From UBA9662 sp002729415 (GTDB lineage Bacteria > Poribacteria > WGA-4E > UBA9662), in the NCBI GenBank assembly GCA_002729415.1, contig PBXZ01000078.1, forward strand, positions 1-64,000: a stretch of 64,000 nt of DNA, in the 5' to 3' direction. Position 1 is the stretch's first letter. Each line of letters opens with the position of its first letter. Under the pieces are notes generated by a model. The model was not told the origin of the DNA. It did not search any database and saw only the letters and a list, made by a program, of their open reading frames with translations. Both the position numbers and the translations under genes were made by a program. Shown one piece after another: positions 37,793 to 46,771 of this stretch.

Positions 37793-38441
37793 CTTCGTTA
37801 TTCTCCCAAGAGGAATGCGTTTTTTTTACGTTGTAAGCGTAGTTAAAACCTTTACGGCTCAGAATCTGTCGTAACTCCTTCGTACAACGGAAGATCCAGA
37901 TCTTTACCGTGCCTTCTTTACGCTTAAGAATTTGCGAAATTTCTGCAATGCTACATCCTTCAATATGNCGCAGGATCCAAGCAATACGATGGTTCGGCTT
38001 GGTAACTTGCTGTAAAGCACGCTCAAGAATTTCCTTAGCTTCAGCCGATTCAGCCAACTTGTCGGGAGTCGGCTTATAATCAACATGCTCAATTAGCGGT
38101 ACACTAGGATCATCTTCTTCCGAGGCCTGAAGTGATTCACGAATTCTATCTTTCTTCCGGATAGCATCGATAATCGTATGCTTAGCCACGGTGTTCAACC
38201 ACGCTTGAAAACTGCCCTGTGATGGATCCCACTTATCAGTTTTCTGCCACACCTTCATGAAGATGTCTTCCGAGACNTCTTCTGTTTCNTGATGGTGACT
38301 NAGCGTACGATATGCCTTGCTATANACCCAATTGTAATGCTTATTATACAACATTTGGAAGGCATACTCATCACCAGATTTGACAAGCATTGCAAGTTGT
38401 GTGTCTTCCTGAGAAGACGGATCGTCTACACGAGACGCCAA
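37758..38441 (-). CDS. ECF RNA polymerase sigma factor
   Basis: A 227-residue group 4 (ECF) sigma factor. Region 2 is seen in YAFQMLYNKHYNW, DIFMKVWQKTDKWDP and GSFQAWLNTVAKHTIIDAIR; region 4 in HIEGCSIAEISQILKRKEGTVKIWIFRCTKEL, the helix-turn-helix that reads the -35 box. It starts at a TTG preceded by AAGGAGAG. It is the first gene of a run of sigma, FHA, peptidase, cvpA and helicase genes and overlaps the FHA gene by 35 bases, which suggests fixed stoichiometry between the two. Confidence 0.92.
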   Translation of the reverse strand: MASRVDDPSSQEDTQLAMLVKSGDEYAFQMLYNKHYNWXYSKAYRTXSHHXETEXVSEDIFMKVWQKTDKWDPSQGSFQAWLNTVAKHTIIDAIRKKDRIRESLQASEEDDPSVPLIEHVDYKPTPDKLAESAEAKEILERALQQVTKPNHRIAWILXHIEGCSIAEISQILKRKEGTVKIWIFRCTKELRQILSRKGFNYAYNVKKTHSSWENNEDEVLVPVSTRS

Positions 38442-38671
38442 AATTCTCTCCTTGCTATGATGTTTGATTGCTCTTTATGAAATGAAGATTCAATCTACAT
38501 CAACAACNAGATGAACGTAAAGGATATCTAAGAAGTTTCAAGCTTTTATCAATAGAATCCAAGTTACACTAATCTAAATCACCNAATTTAGNGTTTAACT
38601 ATTCAGTTAAGAAATATATCACAGATCAGAAACTCCGTCAAGTAGTCTATTTACATAACGTGGGGTAAAAT

Positions 38672-39346
38672 ATGCCAAGACAAAAAACTGTTTCTATACA
38701 CGGNTACCCTATCACAGAAAANCAGGTTCAACTTAAATANAGCTTGGTCAAAATAGCCGTTGTTGCAGACCCAGAGCCACTTATTGACCAAGCTGAACAC
38801 GAAGATAATTTCCCCTACTGGGCGGAAATATGGCCTTCAGCAATTGGACTTGCTAACTTTATTGAAACACCAAATGCCCCAATCCTTGGAAAATGCATCT
38901 TGGAAATAGGATGCGGTTTGGGCCTTACCGGAATTGTAGCCTGCCAACAAAAAAGAAAAGTAATTTTCACTGACTGGAAGATTGACCCTCTATTTTTTGC
39001 CCACTATAATACATCATTAAACCGGTGTAATGATTTAGCAAGATTTATACAAATGGATTGGAAAAGTTTATGTTTGGCTCCCAAGGCATATAGGTTTCCG
39101 CTTATCCTCGGCTCCGATGTAATCTACGAGGAGAAAAATTGGGAACTCATTCTCAAACTTATATCAAATCTACTTACCNATACNGGTGAANTAATATTGT
39201 CCGAGCCAAATCGCGCAAATACCAGTGCCTTTTTTTCGCTGCTTANATCAATGGGTTTTATTTACCAAAAATTCTCTGAACCTGTGTATANGAACAACGN
39301 AATTTCGCGGATAGCAATTTACCGAATAAGACGAAATTTTGTTTGA
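38672..39346 (+). CDS. Class I SAM-dependent methyltransferase (Methyltransf_16-like)
   Basis: A 224-residue enzyme with the SAM-binding motif LEIGCGLGLTGIVA and the acidic motif II FTDWKID. The segment YWAEIWPSAIGLA before it is typical of the lysine methyltransferase-like group (Methyltransf_16), and ILGSDVIYEE matches the DxxYx catalytic-type segment. The target is probably a protein lysine, but that is inference. It is divergent from the sigma gene, with 230 bases between them, where both promoters must lie. Confidence 0.8.
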   Translation: MPRQKTVSIHXYPITEXQVQLKXSLVKIAVVADPEPLIDQAEHEDNFPYWAEIWPSAIGLANFIETPNAPILGKCILEIGCGLGLTGIVACQQKRKVIFTDWKIDPLFFAHYNTSLNRCNDLARFIQMDWKSLCLAPKAYRFPLILGSDVIYEEKNWELILKLISNLLTXXGEXILSEPNRANTSAFFSLLXSMGFIYQKFSEPVYXNNXISRIAIYRIRRNFV

Positions 39347-39460
39347 AACCACAGCATGACATCCACGTTCTTCAAATGAATAGCGTTTTTTAACATGAAT
39401 GTAAATTCCATTCATTGAAAATATTCTTAAAAAGTACTTCAAGAATCAAGAGGATTTATT

Positions 39461-39928
39461 ATGATAAAGCTATCTACTTTGTGCTTATTCTCACTAGTTG
39501 TATTGGTTTTTCCTATTGGATGTGGTGGTAGTAGCGAGAACCCAGTCAAAGGAGGGGAAAATCAGTACGATATTCACGACGTAAATAATCCAATCCCTTC
39601 ATCCGCACTAAATGTCAAAATTGAAGCGAGCAAAACAACAATTAAACCGGGTGAAATTGTTGAGCTTGAGGTAAAATATACTCAGCTACCTGAAACTCGC
39701 GTCTTAGTTGACTGGATTAACGTTACTGAATTTGGCAAGCTCTCAGAGACAGAAGAAGAAAAGCTCACATGGACAGCACCTGACAATATAAACACCCTTG
39801 AAGTTATTGAGGTTATCAATGCCGTTGTCACTGGAGTGAGTCGAATGATCTCAACAGATGGGCTTGACACACGAACACAAATTTTGACAGAAACAAAAAC
39901 TATTTTGCTAACTGTAACAGGAACCTAA
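39461..39928 (+). CDS. Small lipoprotein
   Basis: A 155-residue protein with a lipoprotein signal: hydrophobic LCLFSLVVLVFPIG followed by Cys at about residue 21. The mature part is acidic and looks like a beta-sandwich of the Ig-like kind (VKIEASKTTIKPGEIVELEV, VDWINVTEFG). No family was recognised. Fourteen bases separate it from the LysM-M23 gene, so the two are likely co-transcribed as part of an envelope unit. Confidence 0.75.
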   Translation: MIKLSTLCLFSLVVLVFPIGCGGSSENPVKGGENQYDIHDVNNPIPSSALNVKIEASKTTIKPGEIVELEVKYTQLPETRVLVDWINVTEFGKLSETEEEKLTWTAPDNINTLEVIEVINAVVTGVSRMISTDGLDTRTQILTETKTILLTVTGT

Positions 39929-39942
39929 TCACACAAGGAAAT

Positions 39943-40773
39943 ATGTGCCAATACCAAACACAACCGCTAAAGGATAGCAGCGCCCTGTCTATCGTAATAG
40001 CAGTTGTTTTTGTCTCTTTGGTTGCCACTGGTCAATCTATTGCCTCAGTAAAAACGTCAGGAATATGGTACCACGTAAGGAAAGGTGATACTGTCTGGGA
40101 TATTGCTAGAAAATATAAAGTTTCGCATAACTCAATCTTGAAGGCAAACCGAATTCAGTCGGAGAAACGAATACATATTGGGAAAAAGCTGTTTATCCCA
40201 GGCGCTTTTCCCGAGCATAAGTATGGAACCTGGTATAGGGTAAAACATGGCGACACTCTATCAAGAATTGCAGTCAATCATGGTATTCCCGTTTCCAACC
40301 TAGTTTGGCGGAATAGGCTCAAATCTGCTGATCAGCTTCAAGCAAATCAGAAGATATTCATCCCAAATCTTCACCCTTCCAGCTTTGCACCTCCAATGCG
40401 CATAAAATTAGTATTAACTTCAGACTACGGTTATCGCCGACACCCTACTTTAAAGAAACGAATGTTCCATTATGGACTAGATTTCCGTGCTAGAAAAGGA
40501 ACACGTGTCTACGCCTCAAAATCCGGAAAAATTGTACGATCAGGTTGGAGAAGCGGGTACGGAAACTATGTACTTATCAAACACGTTGGAGGTTTTGAAA
40601 CATTATATGGTCATCTTTACATAATCCGCGTAAAAAATGAACAATATGTTAAAAAAGGACAAGTCATAGCACTATCGGGTAACACTGGTAGATCAACCGG
40701 TCCACACTTGCATTTTGAGATTCGAAAGAATGGAAAGAATGTGAACCCCATTCACTATTTAAACTTAAGGTAA
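39943..40773 (+). CDS. LysM-M23 peptidoglycan endopeptidase (NlpD/EnvC-like)
   Basis: A 276-residue exported protein: hydrophobic anchor/signal region (about 18-36, LSIVIAVVFVSLVATG), then two LysM domains (WYHVRKGDTVWDIARKYKV and WYRVKHGDTLSRIAVNHGI) that bind peptidoglycan, then an M23 domain. The zinc motif is complete: HYGLDFRA (HxxxD) and HLHFEIR (HxH). It would cut peptide crosslinks or activate amidases at division. Its stop is 4 bases before the next start, so translation is tightly linked to the barrel-transglycosylase gene. Confidence 0.9.
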   Translation: MCQYQTQPLKDSSALSIVIAVVFVSLVATGQSIASVKTSGIWYHVRKGDTVWDIARKYKVSHNSILKANRIQSEKRIHIGKKLFIPGAFPEHKYGTWYRVKHGDTLSRIAVNHGIPVSNLVWRNRLKSADQLQANQKIFIPNLHPSSFAPPMRIKLVLTSDYGYRRHPTLKKRMFHYGLDFRARKGTRVYASKSGKIVRSGWRSGYGNYVLIKHVGGFETLYGHLYIIRVKNEQYVKKGQVIALSGNTGRSTGPHLHFEIRKNGKNVNPIHYLNLR

Positions 40774-40777
40774 TGGC

Positions 40778-42109
40778 TTGCGGAAATATTGGATCTCATT
40801 TCTCATCTGGATACTGCTAACCAATCTAGTTTCTGGATCACGTCGCCCCCAAGTCGGAGCCAAACCAATTGGTTTGGGCAGTGTGTTCATCAGCAATTCT
40901 GAAGACGCGTTCGGCGCACTATGGAACCCCGCAGGATTAGTTAACCTCGGAAAAATAACGTTTGACTATGATCTATCACAAGGAGGTTTTTCAGTTGGGT
41001 TGCCGATCTTGCCATCCCTAACTTTAGGAACTAGTTTCTTTGATCTAAATAGCACTGACCGTTTCATAATTGATCAAGCTGCAAATCCAATCGGAACTTT
41101 TGGGAGTGACAACAATCAAGTTGTCTTTTCTCTAGCAGGTAAATTTGGTCCTCGGCTAAGCTTAGGAGCAAACTTAAACTTGACTAAAAATATCCACGAA
41201 AGACAACTTCCAAGCTATGATCTAGGCATTCTTATCAACGCGACCCCTAGCATCCGTTTAGGGGCGAGCTTAAGGGAATTCGGAGATCAATCTCGCGAAC
41301 CAGTTTTCGATCTTGGAATGACATGGCGAGCTCATCACTATTTTCAATTAAGCAACGCCCTCGATACAACCACATGGAGGTTCAGAGTTGGTGCCGAACT
41401 TAGCTTTCACAGATTATCGTTACGGTATGGCTCAATTTTCCACCTTGATGGATCTCGTAATTGGTCTGCTTGGAGTGCAGGAAGTTCTATCCGAATAAAC
41501 AGCAGCGAAATTAGCTATGCCTACGTCGAGGATCAAGAACGCGAAAACCAGCATTTCATATCGGTTAGTTTTACCCTTGGGTTCCCAGCCGGCACCGAAA
41601 CCAATAACGACAATAAGCAAAAAATAATCCGTACGTCACATGCTGAAACCATCGCCAATCAATATAATCTCGAAATTGAATTGCTTCTTTCAATGATCAA
41701 GGTTGAATCTGCATTCAAACCGGATGCAATTTCCAAATCCGGTGCCGTTGGACTTGGGCAATTGATGCCTCCCACCGCTAGAGATCTCGGCCTTAGAGTC
41801 CCTGATTATGAGAATATTACACAACCCAATCACAATTCAAAGATTGATGAACGCTTCAACGCTGGAAAGAATTTGGAAGGAGCCTCTAGATATCTACGGA
41901 TGATGTTGGATCGCTACCACAATAACTACGCACTTGGTATTTCAGCATATAATGCAGGCCCAGGACGAGTCGGAGAAAATGTGCCGTCTATTCGTGAAAC
42001 AGAACGTCATGTAGGGAAAGTACTTAACTACTATTATCAATACAAAAGTAAACCAGACTTAAAAAATCAAGATCTCCTAAAATTGAATCAAGCTATTAAG
42101 TTTAGATAA
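40778..42109 (+). CDS. Outer-membrane barrel fused to lytic transglycosylase (SLT)
   Basis: A 443-residue exported fusion protein. Residues 1-20 are a signal peptide. Residues about 25-280 are strand-rich and start with the PorV/UPF0164-like segment GLGSVFISNSEDAFGALWNPAGL, which suggests a barrel. Residues about 290-425 are an SLT lytic transglycosylase with the catalytic Glu in MIKVESAFKPDAIS, and GAVGLGQLMPPTA and SAYNAGPGRV. The start is TTG with AAGG 8 bases upstream, 4 bases after the LysM-M23 stop. It would cut glycan strands next to the outer membrane. Confidence 0.85.
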   Translation: MRKYWISFLIWILLTNLVSGSRRPQVGAKPIGLGSVFISNSEDAFGALWNPAGLVNLGKITFDYDLSQGGFSVGLPILPSLTLGTSFFDLNSTDRFIIDQAANPIGTFGSDNNQVVFSLAGKFGPRLSLGANLNLTKNIHERQLPSYDLGILINATPSIRLGASLREFGDQSREPVFDLGMTWRAHHYFQLSNALDTTTWRFRVGAELSFHRLSLRYGSIFHLDGSRNWSAWSAGSSIRINSSEISYAYVEDQERENQHFISVSFTLGFPAGTETNNDNKQKIIRTSHAETIANQYNLEIELLLSMIKVESAFKPDAISKSGAVGLGQLMPPTARDLGLRVPDYENITQPNHNSKIDERFNAGKNLEGASRYLRMMLDRYHNNYALGISAYNAGPGRVGENVPSIRETERHVGKVLNYYYQYKSKPDLKNQDLLKLNQAIKFR

Positions 42110-42195
42110 GTAACCCATTAAGGTCCAATTTTGATTTTGGGCAGATTTAGGTCAAGAACCTCTGCTAAACAACCTCGAAAAGCACTATTTTGCCC

Positions 42196-42224
42196 TTGAC
42201 AAACAAATTAGGGTGCGCTACAAT
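42196..42224 (+). promoter_or_regulatory. Promoter of tRNA-Val
   Basis: TTGACA (42196-42201), 17 bases and TACAAT (42219-42224): a near-perfect sigma70 promoter. The predicted start is near 42231, 24 bases before the tRNA. It may also serve tRNA-Asp and serS. Confidence 0.75.
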
Positions 42225-42254
42225 TTCCCAGCCTTTTGTCAAGAGTTTCTTTAG

Positions 42255-42331
42255 GGGCGGATAGCTCAGCTGGTTAGAGCGGCGGCTTTACAAGCCGTAG
42301 GTCACAGGTTCGACTCCTGTTCCGCCTACCA
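42255..42331 (+). tRNA. tRNA-Val (TAC)
   Basis: The cloverleaf is complete: acceptor GGGCGGA pairs with TCCGCCT, the anticodon stem GCGGC/GCCGT encloses loop TTTACAA with anticodon TAC at 42289-42291, and the T-loop is TTCGACT. The CCA end is encoded (42329-42331). Confidence 0.95.
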
Positions 42332-42361
42332 AATTAGAATNGTAGNATGCCCTTACCAATT

Positions 42362-42436
42362 GGCCCCGTGGTGTAGCCTGGTCAACACACCTGCCTGTCA
42401 CGCAGAAGATCGCGAGTTCAAATCTCGTCGGGGTCG
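42362..42436 (+). tRNA. tRNA-Asp (GTC)
   Basis: Acceptor GGCCCCG pairs with CGGGGTC; the anticodon loop CTGTCAC gives anticodon GTC; the T-loop is TTCAAAT. Unlike its neighbour tRNA-Val, no CCA end is encoded. It lies between tRNA-Val and serS on the same strand. Confidence 0.92.
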
Positions 42437-42510
42437 TTCCCATATCATAGGTTACTTGCCTATCTTTTNNTAGTATTAATGAACAGGTCTCTGTGTAAGG
42501 AGAANAANAC

Positions 42511-43812
42511 GTGTTGGATCTTAAATTCATTCGTGAAAATCCAGATATTGTCGAAGCATCCTTAAAGCACCGACGAGCCGACATTTCACTCTCTCGGTTG
42601 CTGGATGCTGATCGTCAATGGCGATATACACAGACCGAAGCCGACAAGCTTAGAAATTACCAAAATAATGTTTCAAAGGAGATTGCAGAGTTGAAGCGAT
42701 CAAATCAGAATGCGTCCGATAAGATCGCCGAGATGAAAAACATCTCTCAAAAAATCAAGGAATTCAATAATCAAGCACAATCGCTAAAGGCAGAAATTGA
42801 CAAAACACTGATGGAAATTCCGAACATCCCACATGAGACAACTCCCATTGGTTCTAGTGAATCTGACAATCCTGAAATCAAACGCTGGGGCAAACAACCA
42901 AATTTCGATTTTGAGCCGAAGCCTCATTGGGAAATTGCTGAAGCACTAGATATCGTAGACTTTAGACGGGGATCGAAAATAGCAGGTAACAATTTTTTAT
43001 TATACAAAGGAATTGGCGCTAAGCTCGAACGAGCATTGATAAACTTCATGCTTGATCTCCATACAAATAAGCATGGGTACACCGAAATTTCACCACCATT
43101 TGTAGCTAACCGACCTACAATGACTGGAACCGGGCAATTACCCAAGTTTGAATCTGACATGTATCGATGTGACCACGATCAAGAAAACCCAGAGAATGAT
43201 CTCTTTCTTATTCCAACGGCTGAAGTACCCGTAACCAATATTTTTGCCAATGAGATGTTAAGTGGTGCGAACCTACCAATAAATTATACTGCATATACTC
43301 CTTGCTTCCGCCGAGAAGCAGGATCTTACGGTCGCGAAACACGGGGAATGATTCGACTTCACCAGTTTGATAAAGTGGAGATGGTCAAATTCACTACCCC
43401 CGAGACTTCATACGATGAACACGAATCACTGCTAACAAACGTAGAAGCTGTGGTACAGGCACTAAGTCTGCCATATAGAGTGATTACACTCTGCACAGCA
43501 GACCTAGGCTTTTCAGCATCCAAGTGTTACGATGTGGAAGTTTGGACAGCTGGTGAAGAGAGATTCCTCGAAATCTCTTCATGTAGTAATTTCGAGGATT
43601 TTCAAGCAAGAAGGGCAAATATTCGTTTTCGTCGAGAAAGCGGAGCAAAACCAGAATTTGTGCACACATTAAATGCGTCGGGTTTAGCACTACCACGTGT
43701 AGTCATTGCTATACTTGAAAACTACCAGTACGCAGATGGAAGCGTAGGAATCCCACAAGTACTTAAACCATATATGGGAGGCCTTGACCGTATTGAATCG
43801 CTTGCTTCATAA
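42511..43812 (+). CDS. serS: Serine-tRNA ligase
   Basis: A 433-residue class II synthetase of normal length. The first about 110 residues are the long coiled-coil arm that grips tRNA-Ser (RQWRYTQTEADKLRNYQNNVS). Motif 2 is seen in PCFRREAGSYGRETRGMIRLHQFDKVE and motif 3 in LNASGLALPRVVIAILENYQ. It attaches serine to tRNA-Ser in the cytoplasm. The start is GTG with AAGGAG 7 bases upstream; the next codon, TTG, is an alternative. It follows two tRNA genes and may share their transcript. Confidence 0.96.
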   Translation: MLDLKFIRENPDIVEASLKHRRADISLSRLLDADRQWRYTQTEADKLRNYQNNVSKEIAELKRSNQNASDKIAEMKNISQKIKEFNNQAQSLKAEIDKTLMEIPNIPHETTPIGSSESDNPEIKRWGKQPNFDFEPKPHWEIAEALDIVDFRRGSKIAGNNFLLYKGIGAKLERALINFMLDLHTNKHGYTEISPPFVANRPTMTGTGQLPKFESDMYRCDHDQENPENDLFLIPTAEVPVTNIFANEMLSGANLPINYTAYTPCFRREAGSYGRETRGMIRLHQFDKVEMVKFTTPETSYDEHESLLTNVEAVVQALSLPYRVITLCTADLGFSASKCYDVEVWTAGEERFLEISSCSNFEDFQARRANIRFRRESGAKPEFVHTLNASGLALPRVVIAILENYQYADGSVGIPQVLKPYMGGLDRIESLAS

Positions 43813-43824
43813 ATCATATTTAAA

Positions 43825-44106
43825 TCACTCACCTTCTATTAATTCTCCACCCTTTTTTAGAAACGCAACCGCACTTCGGGTTAATTCCACTTTAACACCT
43901 TCTGCAATGGTGATCACGACAATATCTTTATCAACACCAACCACTTTTCCATGCAAGCCACCGTTCGTAACAACTTGATCCCCTTTCGACAGATTATCCA
44001 GCATTTTCTGGTGTTTTTTCCGTTTAACCTGTTCTGGTCGTAAAATCAAAAACCAAAAGATGGGGATGATTAAAAGCAATGGCATAAAACTACCTAAGAT
44101 TTCCAA
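43825..44106 (-). CDS. yajC: Preprotein translocase subunit YajC
   Basis: A 93-residue protein with one N-terminal membrane helix (MPLLLIIPIFWFLILRP) and a conserved basic-beta tail (HQKMLDNLSKGDQVVTNGGLHG). This is the full YajC size. It associates with SecDF at the Sec channel. It is the last gene of the yebC-ruv-queA group; secD, which often follows, is absent, and serS lies convergent 12 bases away. Confidence 0.93.
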   Translation of the reverse strand: MEILGSFMPLLLIIPIFWFLILRPEQVKRKKHQKMLDNLSKGDQVVTNGGLHGKVVGVDKDIVVITIAEGVKVELTRSAVAFLKKGGELIEGE

Positions 44107-44129
44107 AATTCTCTCCTCAAAATTTTTGT

Positions 44130-45155
44130 TTACCTAATTAACATCGCATCGCCATAACTATAAAAGCGATACTCTTGATCAATCGCGTTCTGATATGCTG
44201 AAAATATGAGTTCTGGAGTTGCTAAAGCACTTACAAGCATTAATAATGTTGATTTGGGCAAATGAAAATTGGTGATCAATGCATCCACACTCTTAAACAC
44301 ATAATTCGGATAGATAAAAATATCAGTATCACCCTTTTGTGGACGAATTTGGCCATCAACAACTGCAGACTCAATCGCACGCACAGTCGTTGTTCCTACA
44401 GCAACAATTTTTCGCCCCTGTTTTCTAGCATTATTAATCTGATCAGCAGTCCTTGAGGATATCTCAAAATATTCAGCATGCATTTTATGCTTTGTAATGT
44501 TTGAGGTTTTAATAGGCTGGAAGGTACCGAGGCCAACGTGCAATGTCAAACTCGATACCTCAATATCTCTCCCTTTCAGTTGATCAATCAACTCAGGCGT
44601 AAAATGTAGGCCTGCAGTTGGTGCAGCGACTGCGCCTCTTGCACTAGCATAAACACATTGATATCGATCAATATCCTCCAAATTTGGAGATCTCTTTATA
44701 TACGGAGGAAGTGGTATCTGCCCCACTTGTTCAAGAATCTGATTAAAATCTCCATTATAACGAAACCGTACCATATAATTACCAGCATCTGTACGTGTCA
44801 GAATTCGAGCTGTCAGTTCACAATCTGCAAACTCAAGAAGTGTCCCCCGCTTCACCCTTTTTCCCGGTTTTATTAGAGCTTCCCAAGTCTTTTTCCCTCT
44901 TTGTCTTAATAGAAAAACTTCAATCTTCCCTCCAGTAATTTTTTTAGCAATCAACCGTGCGGGAATAACTTTTGTATTGTTTAGTACCAGGAGAGATGGA
45001 GATGGAAGAAAATCAGCAACCTGCGAAAATTCAGCATGGTGAATTTTTTCCGTCTCCCGATTGACAACCAGAAGCCGAGAACGATCTCGTCGTTCAAGAG
45101 GATCCTGAGCAATAAGCTGTTTGGGAAGATTGTAATCGAAATCAGTAAGTCGCAA
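44130..45155 (-). CDS. queA: tRNA ribosyltransferase-isomerase QueA
   Basis: A 341-residue enzyme of normal length with the family segments DFDYNLPKQLIAQDP at the start, VLNNTKVIPARLI, and ASARGAVAAPTAGLHFTPELI. It transfers the ribosyl part of S-adenosylmethionine to preQ1 in tRNA, forming epoxyqueuosine, a late step of queuosine synthesis. It lies 6 bases after the ruvB stop, in the classic ruv-queA-yajC arrangement. Confidence 0.95.
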   Translation of the reverse strand: MRLTDFDYNLPKQLIAQDPLERRDRSRLLVVNRETEKIHHAEFSQVADFLPSPSLLVLNNTKVIPARLIAKKITGGKIEVFLLRQRGKKTWEALIKPGKRVKRGTLLEFADCELTARILTRTDAGNYMVRFRYNGDFNQILEQVGQIPLPPYIKRSPNLEDIDRYQCVYASARGAVAAPTAGLHFTPELIDQLKGRDIEVSSLTLHVGLGTFQPIKTSNITKHKMHAEYFEISSRTADQINNARKQGRKIVAVGTTTVRAIESAVVDGQIRPQKGDTDIFIYPNYVFKSVDALITNFHLPKSTLLMLVSALATPELIFSAYQNAIDQEYRFYSYGDAMLIR

Positions 45156-45161
45156 CTTCAG

Positions 45162-46157
45162 TTAGAATTCAAGTAATGTCTGATTTTTATAACCTAAGTG
45201 ATTATACGCTCGATCGGTCGCCACTCGCCCCGTTGGTGTAAACGATATAAAACCAATCTTAATTAGATAAGGCTCATAGACCTCTTCAACAGTGCGTTCA
45301 TCTTCGCTGATTGCAACAGCAAGCGATTTCAGCCCCGCACGGCCATCAAACTTATCTATTAATGCTCGCAAATAGTCACGATCCTGTTCATCAAGTCCAA
45401 GTTCATCAATCTGGAAGAAGCTGAGTGCTTCAAGCGCAACATCTTTTGTAACAACACCATCATACTTTACAGAAGCATAATCCCGAACATTAAAGAGCAA
45501 ATTTTTGGCTATTCGCATTGTACCTCGTGACCGCAATCCTATCTCGAGTTGCGCTTCATCATCAACTTCAACGTTCATTTTTTCGCTGTTCCGCAGAATA
45601 GCGATTTTTAGTTCTTCCACTGTGTAATAATCAAGATGAATACGAATACCAAATCGATCACGAAATGGTGCAGCTAACAGCCCCTCACGCGTCGTAGCGC
45701 CAATAAGAGTAAAACGGGATAAAGGAACTGGAATAATATCAGCTGATGGCCCCTGGCCTACAGGCAAATCAAGCTTATAATCCTCCATGGCAGGATAGAG
45801 TGTTTCCTGTATTTGCGGCTGCATCCGATGAATTTCATCTATAAAAAACACATCACCTTCTGCTAAATTTGTTAGAATCGTAGCCAACTCAATCTTTATC
45901 ATTGACGGTCCAACTGCTGACTTAAACCCGCTTGACATTTCGTTGGAAATAATTTTAGCCAGCGTTGTTTTACCAAGTCCTGGAGGACCGACAAGCAGAA
46001 CATGCTCAAGAGCCTGATTACGTTGTCCAGCAGCCTCAATATGTATCCGTAATTTTTCTTTGTTCTTTTCTTGACCAATAAACTCACTGAGTTCTTGAGG
46101 TCTAAGACTATATTGATTCTCTTCCTCATCAAGAAAATGCTCAATTTGTTTTTCCAT
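45162..46157 (-). CDS. ruvB: Holliday junction helicase RuvB
   Basis: A 331-residue AAA+ ATPase with the RuvB opening LRPQELSEFIGQEKNKEKL, Walker A GPPGLGKTTLA, Walker B FFIDEIHRM, sensor LIGATTREGLL and the C-terminal winged helix (GFISFTPTGRVATDRAYNHLG). It pumps DNA through the RuvA-bound Holliday junction. It is separated from ruvA by 14 bases. One odd feature: the hexamer motor is otherwise entirely standard, so no deviations are reported. Confidence 0.96.
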   Translation of the reverse strand: MEKQIEHFLDEEENQYSLRPQELSEFIGQEKNKEKLRIHIEAAGQRNQALEHVLLVGPPGLGKTTLAKIISNEMSSGFKSAVGPSMIKIELATILTNLAEGDVFFIDEIHRMQPQIQETLYPAMEDYKLDLPVGQGPSADIIPVPLSRFTLIGATTREGLLAAPFRDRFGIRIHLDYYTVEELKIAILRNSEKMNVEVDDEAQLEIGLRSRGTMRIAKNLLFNVRDYASVKYDGVVTKDVALEALSFFQIDELGLDEQDRDYLRALIDKFDGRAGLKSLAVAISEDERTVEEVYEPYLIKIGFISFTPTGRVATDRAYNHLGYKNQTLLEF

Positions 46158-46171
46158 TTATCCCAGTTTAT

Positions 46172-46771
46172 CTAAGAAAATTGGGTCAAGTAGCGTAGCG
46201 CGAGGCGGGTTAAATCCTCTATTTTTGCCTCATCACCAAGCACTCGCTGAGCTTCTGCTACTGCTTTTTCCGCCCCTGCTTCCGATCCACCCAGCCCTAT
46301 TAATGCCTCAATTGCCTCTCTGTTCCGTTTCCCAGATCCGTCCTCTTCAATTTTTCCGTCAAACCCAATCTGAGTAATCTTCTTTTTCAAAGTCATAATC
46401 ACAAGTTGAGCGTTCTGCTTACTCAGCCTTGGGACACGCATTAACGCTGCGTGATTCTCAGCCAATATTGCTTGTCGAAACTGTGGAGGAGTAAGCTTGG
46501 ACACAATATTTAAAGCAAGCGCTGGTCCAATTCCCTTTACAGTAATTGCGATTGTGAAAACTTTGAGTTCATCAAGCGACCAAAAACCGTAAAGTTTCAC
46601 CTCTTTCTCACGAATATAATAGTGCGTGTAAAACTTAACCTCTGAGCCAACATCTGGCAACTCATGTTCTGAACCAGGCGGAATCTCCAGCAGATATCCA
46701 ACACCGCTAACATCGACGACAACACGGTTTGCGTCTTTGGACGCAAGCTCTCCATGAAGGAACGCAATCAT
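46172..46771 (-). CDS. ruvA: Holliday junction DNA-binding protein RuvA
   Basis: A 199-residue protein of normal length: the OB-fold N-terminus (MIAFLHGELASKDANRVVVDVSGVGYLLEIP), helix-hairpin-helix DNA-binding motifs (VKGIGPALALNIV and VPRLSKQNAQLVI), and a C-terminal RuvB-binding domain (ALIGLGGSEAGAEKAV). It forms the tetramer that holds the four-way junction. Its ATG overlaps the ruvC stop by four bases (ATGA). Confidence 0.95.
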   Translation of the reverse strand: MIAFLHGELASKDANRVVVDVSGVGYLLEIPPGSEHELPDVGSEVKFYTHYYIREKEVKLYGFWSLDELKVFTIAITVKGIGPALALNIVSKLTPPQFRQAILAENHAALMRVPRLSKQNAQLVIMTLKKKITQIGFDGKIEEDGSGKRNREAIEALIGLGGSEAGAEKAVAEAQRVLGDEAKIEDLTRLALRYLTQFS

